Below, one piece after another: positions 25,388 through 35,183 of a stretch of DNA of 64,000 bases. The notes under the pieces are model-generated. The model saw nothing but the letters and a program-made list of their open reading frames with translations. It was not told the origin of the DNA and did no database searches. The DNA comes from Poriferisodalis sp965208485 (GTDB lineage: Bacteria > Actinomycetota > Acidimicrobiia > Acidimicrobiales > Poriferisodalaceae): NCBI RefSeq assembly GCF_965208485.1, contig NZ_OZ242344.1, forward strand, positions 2,418,001-2,482,000. The letters run 5' to 3'. The stretch's first letter is position 1. Each line of letters starts with the position of its first letter. Both the position numbers and the translations under genes were made by a program.

Positions 25388-27439
25388 TCAGGGTGCCGGG
25401 TGCTGGTCGTGCTGGCCGTGGATGACGAGACCGGCGATGGCGTCGAGCGGGGCGAAGCCGGTGATGCGGTTGCCGCCCGAGTACAGGGTTCGCAGACCGG
25501 TGAGCCCGCCGAGGGGCGTGATGTCGGCGATCCGGTTGCCGGCGATGTTGAGCAGCCCAAGACGTGTGAGCCCGCCGAGGGGCGTGATGTCGGCGATCCG
25601 GTTGGCGATCAGCCCCAGCCGCTCCAAGCCCGTGAACCCCGCCAGCGGCGAGATGTCGCTGATCTGGTTGAAGTCCAAGAACAGCATCTCCAAGCGGGCC
25701 ATCACAGGCAGCGCGTCGATGCCGGCGATGCCGTTGCGGCCCAGGCTCAGCCAGCGCAGCCCGCCCAGGCTTCGCGGTCGCGCCAGATCAGTGAACCCAT
25801 TGCCCTGCAGATCCAGCTGCTCCAGCGACCCCAGACCGGCCAGCGGCGAGATGTCCGTCACGCGATTGTTGCGCAGCCGCAGCTCCTCCAGCGCCGCAGC
25901 GTGCTCGAGGCCGCTCAGACTCTCGACGCGGCCCGCCGCGCCGCTGCCCACGTGAGCCAGCCGAGCCAGGCCGCCCAGCTCGGACTCGGTCACGGTCTGG
26001 GCGGCGGTGTGACCCAGCGCGGCGCGCACGACACCGGCGAGCACGCCGTCCGCGAACACGACCACGCCGTCCTGCTGGGGACGCGCATGCACCGTGGCAG
26101 CGAGCGCGTCCAGCGGCGTCGGGTCAGAGATGCGGTTGTGGCGCACATCGACATAGCCCAGCCCGCTCAGACCCGACACAGCCGACACATCGGCGATGTC
26201 ATTGTGAGACAGCCACAACGACCCCAACGCCGACAGGCCCGCCGCCGCCGCGACATCGACGATGCCGTTGCCGTGCAGATACAGCGCCTCCAAACCGGTC
26301 AGCGCCGACAAGCTGCTGATGTCCGCGATCGCGTTGGCCCCCACCCCGAGCGTCTCCAAAGCGGTCAGGCCCCCCAGCGGCGACACATCGGTGATTTGGT
26401 TGTGGCCCAGGTGCAGCTCGACGAGGCCCCTCAGCGACGCCAACGGCGCAACGTCGGCGATGTCGTTGCCGTACAGATACAACGCCTCCACACCAGCCAG
26501 CCCCGACAAGGCGCCGACATCAGCGACCCGGTTGCCGCCGACGTTCAGCCGCCGCAGACCCCCAAGCCCCGACAAAGCGGCGACATCGGCGATGTCGTTG
26601 TGAGACAAATCCAGCACCCCCAGCCCCGTCAGGCCCCCCAGCGGCGATACATCGGCGACCGCGTTGCCGCTCAGCCCCAACACCTCCAACCCCGCAAGGC
26701 CCGACAGCGCGGAGACATCCGCTATCGCGTTGCCGTCGAGCACCAACTCCGACAGCGAACCCAAACAGCCCAACGGCGAGATGTCCGAGATGTCGTGACC
26801 GGACAGATCCAACGACACCAGCCCCGACGCGTGCTCAAGCCCCGACAGGCTCGCAACCCGCGGCCCGTCCGCCAACGCCGGCGCCCGCAAAGACGTCAGC
26901 CCGGCCAGATCGCCCGCCGTCACCGAAGCATCGGGCGCTTCGCCCAGCACCCGCACGACAGCAGCACGCAGCACTCCGTCAGCGACGGCTACAGCCTGGT
27001 CCGGCGGGACCGGTGTGCCCGTGCACACCACGGCGCCAGAAGAAGCGCCGGTTGCGCCCCGCGACAACCGGCTGCTCGCACGCACCGACGCGGTCGCGCC
27101 CTCGAATGCGCCGCGCGCGCCGCCGGAGTCCTTTCCCGCCAGAACGCCGCAATCCGCTGCCGACGCGCAGCCCACCGAATCGTCACGGCGCTTCGCCTGC
27201 GCGCCTGTGCCCGATCCGCTGACCGCACGACCCATCGACATCGTGGCTCTCTCGAAGAGCGGCCGAGACCGCAGCACCCGCACCGCGTACAGCGCCGACG
27301 CCACCTCGGGCGAGCGCCCAGCGACACTCAGCGTCACCACCACAGACGCGGCGGGCTCCAACTCGGCGAACCGCTCGCCCCAGCACACCACCGTGGCATC
27401 GGTCTTCACCCCGCACGAATGCCACCCCCCAGCAGACAC
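25388..27439 (-). CDS. leucine-rich-repeat protein, downstream fragment of a split giant gene
   Basis: 683 codons. Begins mid-way through an RCC1-like unit (SAGGWHSCGVKTDATVVCWG), then a cadherin-like beta-sandwich stretch, then at least 17 leucine-rich repeats of 21-22 residues of the SDS22/internalin type (e.g. LDLSHNDIADVAALSGLGGL), interrupted by two non-repeat inserts (VFADGVLAGVVRAALGHTAA). It has no signal peptide or plausible start. The same RCC1 units run into the next upstream frame, with a one-base frame change near 27475, so the original product was one secreted adhesin-like protein. Internalin-type repeats suggest protein binding; the partner is unknown. Confidence 0.75.
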   Translation of the reverse strand: MSAGGWHSCGVKTDATVVCWGERFAELEPAASVVVTLSVAGRSPEVASALYAVRVLRSRPLFERATMSMGRAVSGSGTGAQAKRRDDSVGCASAADCGVLAGKDSGGARGAFEGATASVRASSRLSRGATGASSGAVVCTGTPVPPDQAVAVADGVLRAAVVRVLGEAPDASVTAGDLAGLTSLRAPALADGPRVASLSGLEHASGLVSLDLSGHDISDISPLGCLGSLSELVLDGNAIADVSALSGLAGLEVLGLSGNAVADVSPLGGLTGLGVLDLSHNDIADVAALSGLGGLRRLNVGGNRVADVGALSGLAGVEALYLYGNDIADVAPLASLRGLVELHLGHNQITDVSPLGGLTALETLGVGANAIADISSLSALTGLEALYLHGNGIVDVAAAAGLSALGSLWLSHNDIADVSAVSGLSGLGYVDVRHNRISDPTPLDALAATVHARPQQDGVVVFADGVLAGVVRAALGHTAAQTVTESELGGLARLAHVGSGAAGRVESLSGLEHAAALEELRLRNNRVTDISPLAGLGSLEQLDLQGNGFTDLARPRSLGGLRWLSLGRNGIAGIDALPVMARLEMLFLDFNQISDISPLAGFTGLERLGLIANRIADITPLGGLTRLGLLNIAGNRIADITPLGGLTGLRTLYSGGNRITGFAPLDAIAGLVIHGQHDQHPAP

Positions 27440-27464
27440 CGAACTGAACGAACCCGACGGCGCA

Positions 27465-28973
27465 TCAGACTGCCCGGAACCGCTCGCCCCAGCACGCCAC
27501 CGTGGCGTCAGTCCTCACGCCGCACGCATGCCATATCCCAGCAGACACCGACGCGAACGAGCCGGCGGGAGGCGACGCCCGGCCGTCATCGTTGTACCCC
27601 CAGCACACCACCGTGGCATCGGTCTTCACCCCGCACGAATGGAACCCCCCAGCCGACACCGAACTAAACGAACCCGACGGCGCGCCTGCTTGACCGTCGC
27701 CGTTGTGACCCCAGCACACTGCCGTGGCGTCGGTCTTGACGCCGCACGAATGGAATCGGTCAGCAGACACCGAGCTGAACGAACCCGACGGCGGCGACGC
27801 CCGTCCATCGAAGTCCGAACCCCAACATGCCGCAGTCCCATCAGACTTCACGCCGCACGAATGCCACCAGCCCCCGGACACCACGCTGAATGAGCCCGAC
27901 GGCGGCGACGCCCGGTCGTCGGGGAATCCCCAGCACGACGCGGAACCACCAGGCGCCACAGCACAGGTGTGCCACGAACCCGCCGACACCGAACCGAACG
28001 CGCCCGACGGCGCCGCCGCCTGCGCATAGGAGTCATAACCCCAACAGACCGCCATCCCGCCAGATGTCACGGCGCACGAGTGCTCATCGCCAGCCGACAC
28101 CGACACCACAGAACCCGACGGCGCCGCCGTCCCGCCGTCAGGATGACCCCAGCACGCCACGGTGCCGCCAGATTTCAGGCCGCACGAGTGCTCATCGCCC
28201 GCCGACACCGAGTCGAACGAACCCGACGGCGTCGAGGAAACCTGACCCCAGGAATCACTCCCCCAACACACCACCGTGTCATCGGACTTCACCCCGCACG
28301 AATGCGAACCACCAGCAGACACCGACACGAACGAACCCGACGGCGCCGACGCCTGACCCTGGGAGTCATCACCCCAACACGCCGCCGTGCCGTCAGACTT
28401 CACGCCGCACGAATGCAAACCGCCAGCAGACACCGACACGAACGAACCCGACGGCGCCGACGCCTGACCCTGGGAGTCATCACCCCAGCACACCACAGTG
28501 CCGCCAGACTTCACGCCGCACGAATGCGAACCACCAGCAGACACCGACACGAACGAACCCGACGGCGCCGACGCCTGACCCTGGGAGTCATCACCCCAAC
28601 ACGCCGCCGTGCCGCCAGACTTCACGCCGCACGAATGCAAACCGCCAGCAGACACCGAACCGAACGAACCCGACGGCGCATCCGATTCCCCAGCAGAGTC
28701 ATCGCCCCAGCACGCCACCGACCCACCCGATTTCACACCGCACGAATGGCCCCACCCCGCTGACACCGACGCAAACCCCCGATCAGTGCCCAACGCCACC
28801 TGATGACCCGGCATCGGATCGACCGCACCCGACAAAGGCGGCACCGCATCCTCAGGCAACACACGCACAGTGCCGTTCACGGCCCTGTACTCCACCGTCA
28901 ACTCAGCCACATCGGCCCCCGCAACCGTGCGGTACCCGGTCACGCCCGAATCGAACGCCGGGTCCAACGCCAA
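27465..28973 (-). CDS. RCC1-like repeat protein, middle fragment of a split giant gene
   Basis: 502 codons from a TTG. Opens in the middle of a cadherin-like unit (ALDPAFDSGVTGYRTVAGAD), followed by about 12 RCC1-like repeats of 37 residues with core SVSAGxxHSCGVKSxGTxxCWG. It is in the same frame as the preceding gene, separated from it only by a TAG at 28995-28997. At its end the frame runs out at CWGERFRAV; shifting one base gives QSDAPSGSFSSVSAGGWHSC and continues into the next fragment. It is therefore unlikely to be an independent gene. Confidence 0.75.
   Translation of the reverse strand: MALDPAFDSGVTGYRTVAGADVAELTVEYRAVNGTVRVLPEDAVPPLSGAVDPMPGHQVALGTDRGFASVSAGWGHSCGVKSGGSVACWGDDSAGESDAPSGSFGSVSAGGLHSCGVKSGGTAACWGDDSQGQASAPSGSFVSVSAGGSHSCGVKSGGTVVCWGDDSQGQASAPSGSFVSVSAGGLHSCGVKSDGTAACWGDDSQGQASAPSGSFVSVSAGGSHSCGVKSDDTVVCWGSDSWGQVSSTPSGSFDSVSAGDEHSCGLKSGGTVACWGHPDGGTAAPSGSVVSVSAGDEHSCAVTSGGMAVCWGYDSYAQAAAPSGAFGSVSAGSWHTCAVAPGGSASCWGFPDDRASPPSGSFSVVSGGWWHSCGVKSDGTAACWGSDFDGRASPPSGSFSSVSADRFHSCGVKTDATAVCWGHNGDGQAGAPSGSFSSVSAGGFHSCGVKTDATVVCWGYNDDGRASPPAGSFASVSAGIWHACGVRTDATVACWGERFRAV
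28300..28690. repeat. 111-bp tandem repeats encoding RCC1-like units
   Basis: Near-identical units with a 111-bp period (the landmark GCCTGACCCTGGGAGTCATC starts at 28351, 28462 and 28573), i.e. 37 codons. More diverged units flank them on both sides. The high identity suggests recent unit duplication and possible length variation. Confidence 0.85.
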
Positions 28974-28994
28974 CGCCGGGCACTGCGGCGAGCA

Positions 28995-31900
28995 CTACGG
29001 GCCGGTGCCTGACGGGATCAGCCGGAGCGAGTCGAGTGTCGGGGGTGTACTCACGCTGATCACATAGGCACGCCGCGCTCCCATCCCATAGAGAGCGCCG
29101 ACGCGCACAATGATGAACCCGCGGTCGGCCAACACCACTGGACCCTCACGAGACAGTGGGAACGACTCGCCACCAGACCCCGTAGGCATCACCACACGGC
29201 TGTTCAGCCCACCGGCAGCATCCGCCACAGCGCGAAGCGTCGCCTCCCCGGCACGGGCCGTCACGCTGTACGCGAACACCGCAGGATCGAACTTGCCCGC
29301 CAGCACATCGACGCCGTCCACCACCAGCGACAACGCGCTCAGCCGCGGCGACGAATCAGAAGGCGCCTGCCCGTGCTCATTGTCGCCCCAACAGCGCACA
29401 TCCCCGGTCTTGGACAGGGCGCAGCTGTGCAACTGCCCAGCGGACACCTGCTTGAACACCCCCGAAGGCGCAGCCAACCTGCGCTCCTTGCCGTCTTGGC
29501 CCCAGCAGCGCAACTCTCCCGCCAGAATTCCCAGATCCCGATCCCGAGCCAGCAGGCCGCACGAGTGGTTCGCTCCAGCGTCAACCGACGCGAACCGCCC
29601 TGCAGGGGCGGTCGCCTGGCCGTCCGTCTTGGCGCTGAAGCACTCCACGACGCCCATCGACTTGACCGCGCACGAATGAAACTCACCCAATGCGGCATCG
29701 CTCGCGCGCAGCGACGGGGTCGGCAGTTGCATGTCGTCGTTGTCACCCCAACAAGTGACCACCGATGTCGCTGTCAGCGCGCACGAATGCGAGGAGCCCG
29801 CATACACGTGAATCGCTCTGCCGCCCTCCGACTCGCCGAAGCCCACCAACCCATCAGGCACCGCTGTCTGGCCGTCGCTGTTGTCGCCCCAGCACACCAC
29901 AGCACCCGCCGGCTGCAGGCCCGCCAAGCCCATGCTTCTGAAGTCGGGACGGATCCCGCACACATGGCGATCCCCCGCCGCGACCTCGACGAACCGGCCC
30001 CGCAACGCGCCCGTGCTCGTCGGCACCGCCACCTGCGATGTGATCTCCAATGGCAGATCGCCCCAGCACTGCGCCGCACCGTCAACACGGACGCCGCACA
30101 CGAACCGCTCCGTCGGCGGCGACGACAGCGACTCGAACGCCCACTCCGGCGTGGCGTCGTGGATCGCCCGCTCGCCCCAGCACTGCACGGCGCCGTTCTG
30201 TCGCAGTCCGCACGTATGGCGCGCCCCGGCGGACAACTCCACGAACGGGCCTTCATCCCCCGACGGCACCAGTGCCCGCCCGGCAGCAGCAATGTCCTCA
30301 CCCAAGCGCGCTACCGCCGCAGCCGGGTTCACGATCCCTCTGCCGTACTCCATCGTCGGCAGGTGCATCTTCTCCCGCATCGGCTTGCCAGAGTTGGCCG
30401 GATCGCTGTTGCAGACGTCTACGTAGCTGTTGAACCTGACAATCTGATCGATCAGCCCGCCCGTCCTGGTGTCGCTCTCACGACCCCGCACCGTCAAATC
30501 CGCCGGATCATCCAGCGGGGCGCGCGCCGTGTTCTCCAGCGCGTGGCGGATCTGCCCCGCTGTCGCTTCGGGATAGCGATTGATCATGTGCGCCACCACG
30601 CCGGAGACGAACGGCGCCGCCTGCGAAGTGCCCGACCTCCCGCCGTAGGCGTCGTACGCGGCGCAAGGGCGGGGTTCAGTGGCGCTGCGCGTGCAGTCGG
30701 TGGACAAGATCTCGCCGCCCGGCGCAGCGACGTCCACATGCCGGTTGGCAGTGCTGAACTTGGCCCGCTCCACGCGGTCTATGTCGGTATCGTGCTTGAT
30801 GGCCGCGACGGCGATGGTGTCGGGGTACAGCGCGGGCCGCCGCTCCTGGTTGTGCTCGCCGCAATTGTTGGCCTCATAGCGCGGCTTGCCGTCGCTGTCT
30901 GGGCTGTTGTCGCCGCAGTTGCTTGCGGACACGACCGTCACGACTCCCAGCATCGACGCGGCGCGCAAGACCAGCTCGTAGGTGTCCACAGACGGAAGGA
31001 CGACGCCGCCCGCCTCCACGCCAGGGATGTCATGACGGGTGGTTCCGCTGAGGGACATGTTGATCACCCGCGCACCCCGGTTGACCGCCTCAGCCACGCC
31101 GGCCGGCGGCGTCAGTGGCCGGGGCGTTATGTGGGCTGGGCACTCGTCTCGCCTGAGGACCCGGATCGGCAGGATCTGCGCGTTCGGGGCAACCCCGGCG
31201 ACGCCTTGATCAAGACTCGGCTTGGAACGCTCTGCGGCGATAATGCCCGCGACGTGAGTCCCATGCCCGTTCGCGTCCATCGTGTGACAACCGCCCAAGC
31301 CACCTGGAGCCACTCGATCGTCCAGATCGGGATGAGTGATACCTACTCCGGTATCGAGCACCGCCACCACCACAGTCACCGTCTCATCCCAGTTGTCCCA
31401 CAGACCGACGCCCATCTTGGAGAACGCAGGCGTGAGGTGCCACTGCGCTCCGTAGCCGTCGTTGTAATGGCCCGTATCATCTGGGGGATCGGTGGACGTC
31501 TTTGGCATTGGGTGGGCATAGCCAGGCGTGTCTTCGTGGTCCGCGATGAGGCCTCGTATCGGCTCGCCTACTGCGTGCACGCTCGTCTCCGCAGCAAGCA
31601 GCGTTCGTACCTGCGCCACAGTGCGGCCAGCAAGCTCCACATGCTCCACCACCACACAGCCGCCTGAGATGCGCACCACCTCAGCCACCGTCAACGGCGC
31701 ATCGGGATCGTTCAAGCTTGCAGGTGGGTCGACAACGCTGATCCCAGCCACATCCAAGGCCGGTACCGCAGTGCAGTCCGCCTGGCCAGGACTCACCGTC
31801 GCCACCGCAGCGGCCAGCCTCTCCAGGTCGATGTTGGACAGCGTCGGCGCAGTGAACGGGTCAAACGACAACTGCGCCAGATTCCCGTCAAGCTCTCCGG

Positions 31901-32447
31901 GCACCGGCACCTCGACGCTGCCGGACCAGCGCGACACACCCAGGATGCTGCGGGCACGCACCGCGAACCAGTACTCACCGACCTCTTCGCTCAGGCCGCC
32001 CACCCTTGCCGCCGAGCCCTCGAACATTGCAACCAAACCGCCCACCGGAGTGCTGCCCGCCAGCAGTGTCCACTCGTCGCCGTCGTAGACCAGCAGCTCA
32101 TAGCTTGATACGTCTGCGACATCGTCCCAGTTCAATCCCACCAGCCCCGGCGCCAGCCAAGACCCTGCCAGCACGAACCCCTCACCAAGCGAGGGTGCCA
32201 TCAGCCCGACGGCGGCACCGCCCTGGGCCCCGTTCGCCTGGGCTCCGTCGTGCTGGTCTGCGCCGTCGAAGGTCTGCGCACGGCCAACCGGCACCGTGCC
32301 CCCCTCCGGCATCATTCCCCGAGCGTCGCCGAACACCTCAGATGCAGCCACCGGTGTCGACGCCCCGACCGCGCCTAGCGGTGACATCACTGACGCGAAC
32401 AGCGCTACTGCGCACGCCGTATCCAAGAGAGCCCGAGTTCTGCCCAT
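28995..32447 (-). CDS. secreted subtilisin-like (S8) serine protease with RCC1-like and cadherin-like repeats
   Basis: About 1150 residues. ATG 32447 is preferred (AAGGA 8 nt or so upstream) and opens a signal peptide (MGRTRALLDTACAVALFASV). Order: fibronectin III-like region, S8 protease with Asp in VVVAVLDTGVGITHPDL, His in NGHGTHVAGI and Ser in GRSGTSQAAPFVSGV, then about seven degenerate RCC1-like units (SAGARHTCGLRQNGAVQCWG) and cadherin-like beta-sandwich units (LSALSLVVDGVDVLAG). It stops at TAG within the next unit (LDSLRLIPSGTGP, stop, CSPQC), after which the same frame continues. Probably an extracellular multidomain protease truncated by a point mutation such as CAG to TAG. Confidence 0.85.
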   Translation of the reverse strand: MGRTRALLDTACAVALFASVMSPLGAVGASTPVAASEVFGDARGMMPEGGTVPVGRAQTFDGADQHDGAQANGAQGGAAVGLMAPSLGEGFVLAGSWLAPGLVGLNWDDVADVSSYELLVYDGDEWTLLAGSTPVGGLVAMFEGSAARVGGLSEEVGEYWFAVRARSILGVSRWSGSVEVPVPGELDGNLAQLSFDPFTAPTLSNIDLERLAAAVATVSPGQADCTAVPALDVAGISVVDPPASLNDPDAPLTVAEVVRISGGCVVVEHVELAGRTVAQVRTLLAAETSVHAVGEPIRGLIADHEDTPGYAHPMPKTSTDPPDDTGHYNDGYGAQWHLTPAFSKMGVGLWDNWDETVTVVVAVLDTGVGITHPDLDDRVAPGGLGGCHTMDANGHGTHVAGIIAAERSKPSLDQGVAGVAPNAQILPIRVLRRDECPAHITPRPLTPPAGVAEAVNRGARVINMSLSGTTRHDIPGVEAGGVVLPSVDTYELVLRAASMLGVVTVVSASNCGDNSPDSDGKPRYEANNCGEHNQERRPALYPDTIAVAAIKHDTDIDRVERAKFSTANRHVDVAAPGGEILSTDCTRSATEPRPCAAYDAYGGRSGTSQAAPFVSGVVAHMINRYPEATAGQIRHALENTARAPLDDPADLTVRGRESDTRTGGLIDQIVRFNSYVDVCNSDPANSGKPMREKMHLPTMEYGRGIVNPAAAVARLGEDIAAAGRALVPSGDEGPFVELSAGARHTCGLRQNGAVQCWGERAIHDATPEWAFESLSSPPTERFVCGVRVDGAAQCWGDLPLEITSQVAVPTSTGALRGRFVEVAAGDRHVCGIRPDFRSMGLAGLQPAGAVVCWGDNSDGQTAVPDGLVGFGESEGGRAIHVYAGSSHSCALTATSVVTCWGDNDDMQLPTPSLRASDAALGEFHSCAVKSMGVVECFSAKTDGQATAPAGRFASVDAGANHSCGLLARDRDLGILAGELRCWGQDGKERRLAAPSGVFKQVSAGQLHSCALSKTGDVRCWGDNEHGQAPSDSSPRLSALSLVVDGVDVLAGKFDPAVFAYSVTARAGEATLRAVADAAGGLNSRVVMPTGSGGESFPLSREGPVVLADRGFIIVRVGALYGMGARRAYVISVSTPPTLDSLRLIPSGTGP

Positions 32448-32479
32448 CGCCGGTTTCCTTTCCCTGTTTCCCTTTGCGA

Positions 32480-34782
32480 TCACTGCCGCGACTCGCGTTC
32501 GTGCGACTCGGCGGAGTGCATCTTCGAAGCGAGGGCGCGTCGAACCCGCCGCCGCCTAGCCCGGCTCACCGCCGGTGTGACGACAACAGCGGCGATCACG
32601 AGGAAAACAGCAGCGGGTGCCCACCGCCGAGCTGTCCTGCCGAGCGCGCCGTCGTCGGCATCGTCCAGCGCCTGCGATAACACGAATACGTCGTGGTCTT
32701 CGCCCCAGCACGCCACCGTGCCGTCGGCGCGGATCGCGCATGCATGACGCGCGCCGATTGCGACGTCCACGAAGCGTCTCTCGGGAGCGTCCTCGGCGGG
32801 ATTCGCGTTGTCGGCGTCGAAGTCGTTCGTCCGCGAGCACAACACCTCGCCCGCGGCGCTCAGCGCGCAGAGCCCTATATCGCGAAAGATGCCACCCGAA
32901 AAAACCCGAACGAAAGGACCGCGCGACAACAACGGCCGATCCTCGCCGCCGGGCGCACCGTCAAACAAGTCCCAAGGGGAGGCGAGCCAGTCGCCGACAT
33001 CGAACCGCTCGCCCACCCGCGGAATCGTCTCGTCCCAGCAGATCAGCTCGCCCTCGGCGCGCACCCCGCACATGCGCCCCGAAGTGACCTCGGCGGCGCT
33101 GATGAGCGGCGCGACGCCCGGGGGCGCCTGCTGGGGATCGTGGTATCCCCAGCACTCCAGACGCCCACCGGGCCGCAGCCCGCAGGAGCCGCGCACCACG
33201 GCGAAGTCCCGATGGGGCATCCATGCAGCGAGCCGCTGGTCCACTGCGGGGTCCACACAGCCGTACTCGCCTCCCGCTCGGACCCCGCAGAGCCTGCCGT
33301 CAGCATCGTGGAGGCTCTCATAGCGCCCTGCCGCGGCCGCCGGCGCTGCATCGCTGTCGTCGGCGCACCACACCGATCCGTCCACGCGCAGCCCGCACAC
33401 CCGCGGGCCGCCCAGCAACACCGACCCATACCCGTCGCCATCAGGAGGCAGCCGCCCGACCATGCCCGCATCAACAAGCCATGCCGGCACCGCCCCGAAA
33501 GAGCCCGTCCCCCAGCTCCCGCCGGTCCCGACGAGGTCCCCCCAGCACGCCACCGTGGTGTCAGTGCGCACCCCGCATGCCATCCCGAACGTCACCGACA
33601 CCTGGGTGAACTCCCCCTCGGGGGCGTCCCAGTCGCCCCGCTCTCCGTAAGCGTTCAACAAGCCCCAGCAGCTCACCCGCCCATCGGGATCCAACGCGCA
33701 ATACGCCACCCTCGACCCGTCGCTGGCGTCCGCCGCCGCAAGCCGCCCCAGCGGACCCGACCGCGACCGCGCCAACCCGAAACGGTCATCGCACTGCAAC
33801 TGCAAGTCCGCCGACTCCGGGCACCGAAACTGCGCCGGCAGGCTGGTCGTCGTCGACCACCGAACCTGTCCCCCTCGCCTCTGCTCGCGACCGCCCCAGC
33901 ACTCCAGATCGCCCCCGCCGGTGAGCGCGCAGACATGCCCAGCATCCACCACTGCTTCGTGAAACGAGCCCAGCCGATCCAGCGACCGTCCCCCCGCGCC
34001 CTCAGGCCCAAGCTGGCCGTGATGGTCCCAGCACGCCAGCGGACCCTCCACACGCACCGCGCACCCCCCACCAGGACCCATCGACAGATCCACGAAACGG
34101 CCCCGCGGCAGAACCGGCGCCACATAGTCCGCCTCCTCGCCCCAGCACGACAACCGGCCCTCTGCATCCAAAGCGCACGACCTGCCCTCGACGATCTCCA
34201 CGAACCGCCCCCGGGCAGCCCGACGCGGTTGCGCTCGTCGTCGCCCCAACACACCAACCGGCCGTCGACGCGCACCGCGCACAACGCCCCAGCCGACACG
34301 TCCACGAAACGGCCCGCCGGCACCCGGGTCAACGACTCCGCCCAAGACTCGACCGCGAGACTCCCGTCCAGCCAGCACGCCAACGACCCGTCCACCCCGA
34401 TCGCGCACCCATACTCCCCGCGAACGCCGAACCTGAGTGCACCCGCCGAACCCAGCGACACCGTCACGAACCGCCCCGACGGCAGCACCCCACGCCCACC
34501 AGACGACAACGGCTCATTGCTGCCAGACCGCCAAGGCTCCCCCCAGCACACCAACTCGCCGCCCTCACGCACCCCGCAGGTGCGCAGCTCCGAAGCAGCG
34601 ATATCGACGAACACACCCTCAGGCGGACTCGCGCGGCCCGCACCCACGACAAGCTCACGCTCGTAGTGCCCGTCCCACTCCTGCGTCGCCGCACGATCCC
34701 CACCACCGGTACACGCCACCGCCACGAGACCGGCGGACGACAGCAATGCCCACCCTTGGCGCCGATGGACGGCGAGTCCCAC
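32480..34782 (-). pseudogene. RCC1-like repeat lipoprotein with C-terminal membrane anchor, frameshifted
   Basis: The GTG at 34782 is proposed; it opens a signal peptide with lipobox LVAVAC (GWALLSSAGLVAVACTGGG). About 18 RCC1-like units follow (FVDIAASELRTCGVREGGEL then VCWGE). Frame one runs to about 34215 (WGDDERNRVGLPG), where the reading shifts to GRFVEIVEGRSCALDAEGRL and continues to 32480. The junction is CCCGGGGGCGG; one additional base restores a unit of the PRGRFVD type seen later. The C-terminus has a membrane helix (WAPAAVFLVIAAVVVTPAVS) and an Arg-rich tail. The protease gene lies 32 bp downstream on the same strand. Confidence 0.7.
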
Positions 34783-35183
34783 CCCTTCTGGCGTTCCCTC
34801 TTTGCACTGCCGCTGCGCGCGGCACTCCTGCAGCGCAACCACAACAAGCTTGGGACACCGCGGCATCAGTGTCTGCTTCAGACTCTCATCGGAGCGCCGA
34901 CCACATCCGATGAACACCACCACAGCCGGATACACAATATTCTCGAGTGTCACTGTTGGGTTTGCCGGGGCTCTCTGCCAGGGGGTTACGGTCCGGTCCT
35001 GCGCTCGGCGATGACTCCACAAAATTTTGGCTTCGTGCCTGTTGTCCGACGTGTCGCGTCGAGTGTGGGGCCGGCAGGAGCGCTCCTGTCTTGAAGGGAG
35101 CCTGATCGTCTCGACTCGGATGTGACGAAGCGCCCCTGCCGTTCCCGGACCCACCGGAGCATTACTTCCAGCAGGAGCACAGC
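34783..35183. other. intergenic region between the RCC1 lipoprotein gene and the IS110 element
   Basis: 400 bp without a convincing gene. It should hold the promoter of the minus-strand RCC1 lipoprotein (an AT-rich patch lies near 34930-34945) and the left end of the IS110 element, whose border I could not fix. GGAG lies 6 nt before the IS110 transposase ATG. Confidence 0.4.

Noticed and set aside
23362..27667. Two very long plus-strand frames (23362-25425 and 25400-27667)
   Set aside because: Both are antisense to the membrane protein and the leucine-rich-repeat gene, are Arg/Gln/His-rich and lack motifs.
28300..28690. CRISPR-like direct repeats
   Set aside because: Units are 111 bp without unique spacers and stay in frame as 37-residue protein repeats.
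28995..28997. Recoded TAG (pyrrolysine-type readthrough)
   Set aside because: No structural signal is seen and a further frameshift lies downstream; a point mutation in a decaying gene is simpler.
27890..29059. Thr/Pro-rich plus-strand repeat protein
   Set aside because: It is the mirror reading of the RCC1-like repeats on the minus strand; the Cys-Trp-Gly cores are on the minus strand.
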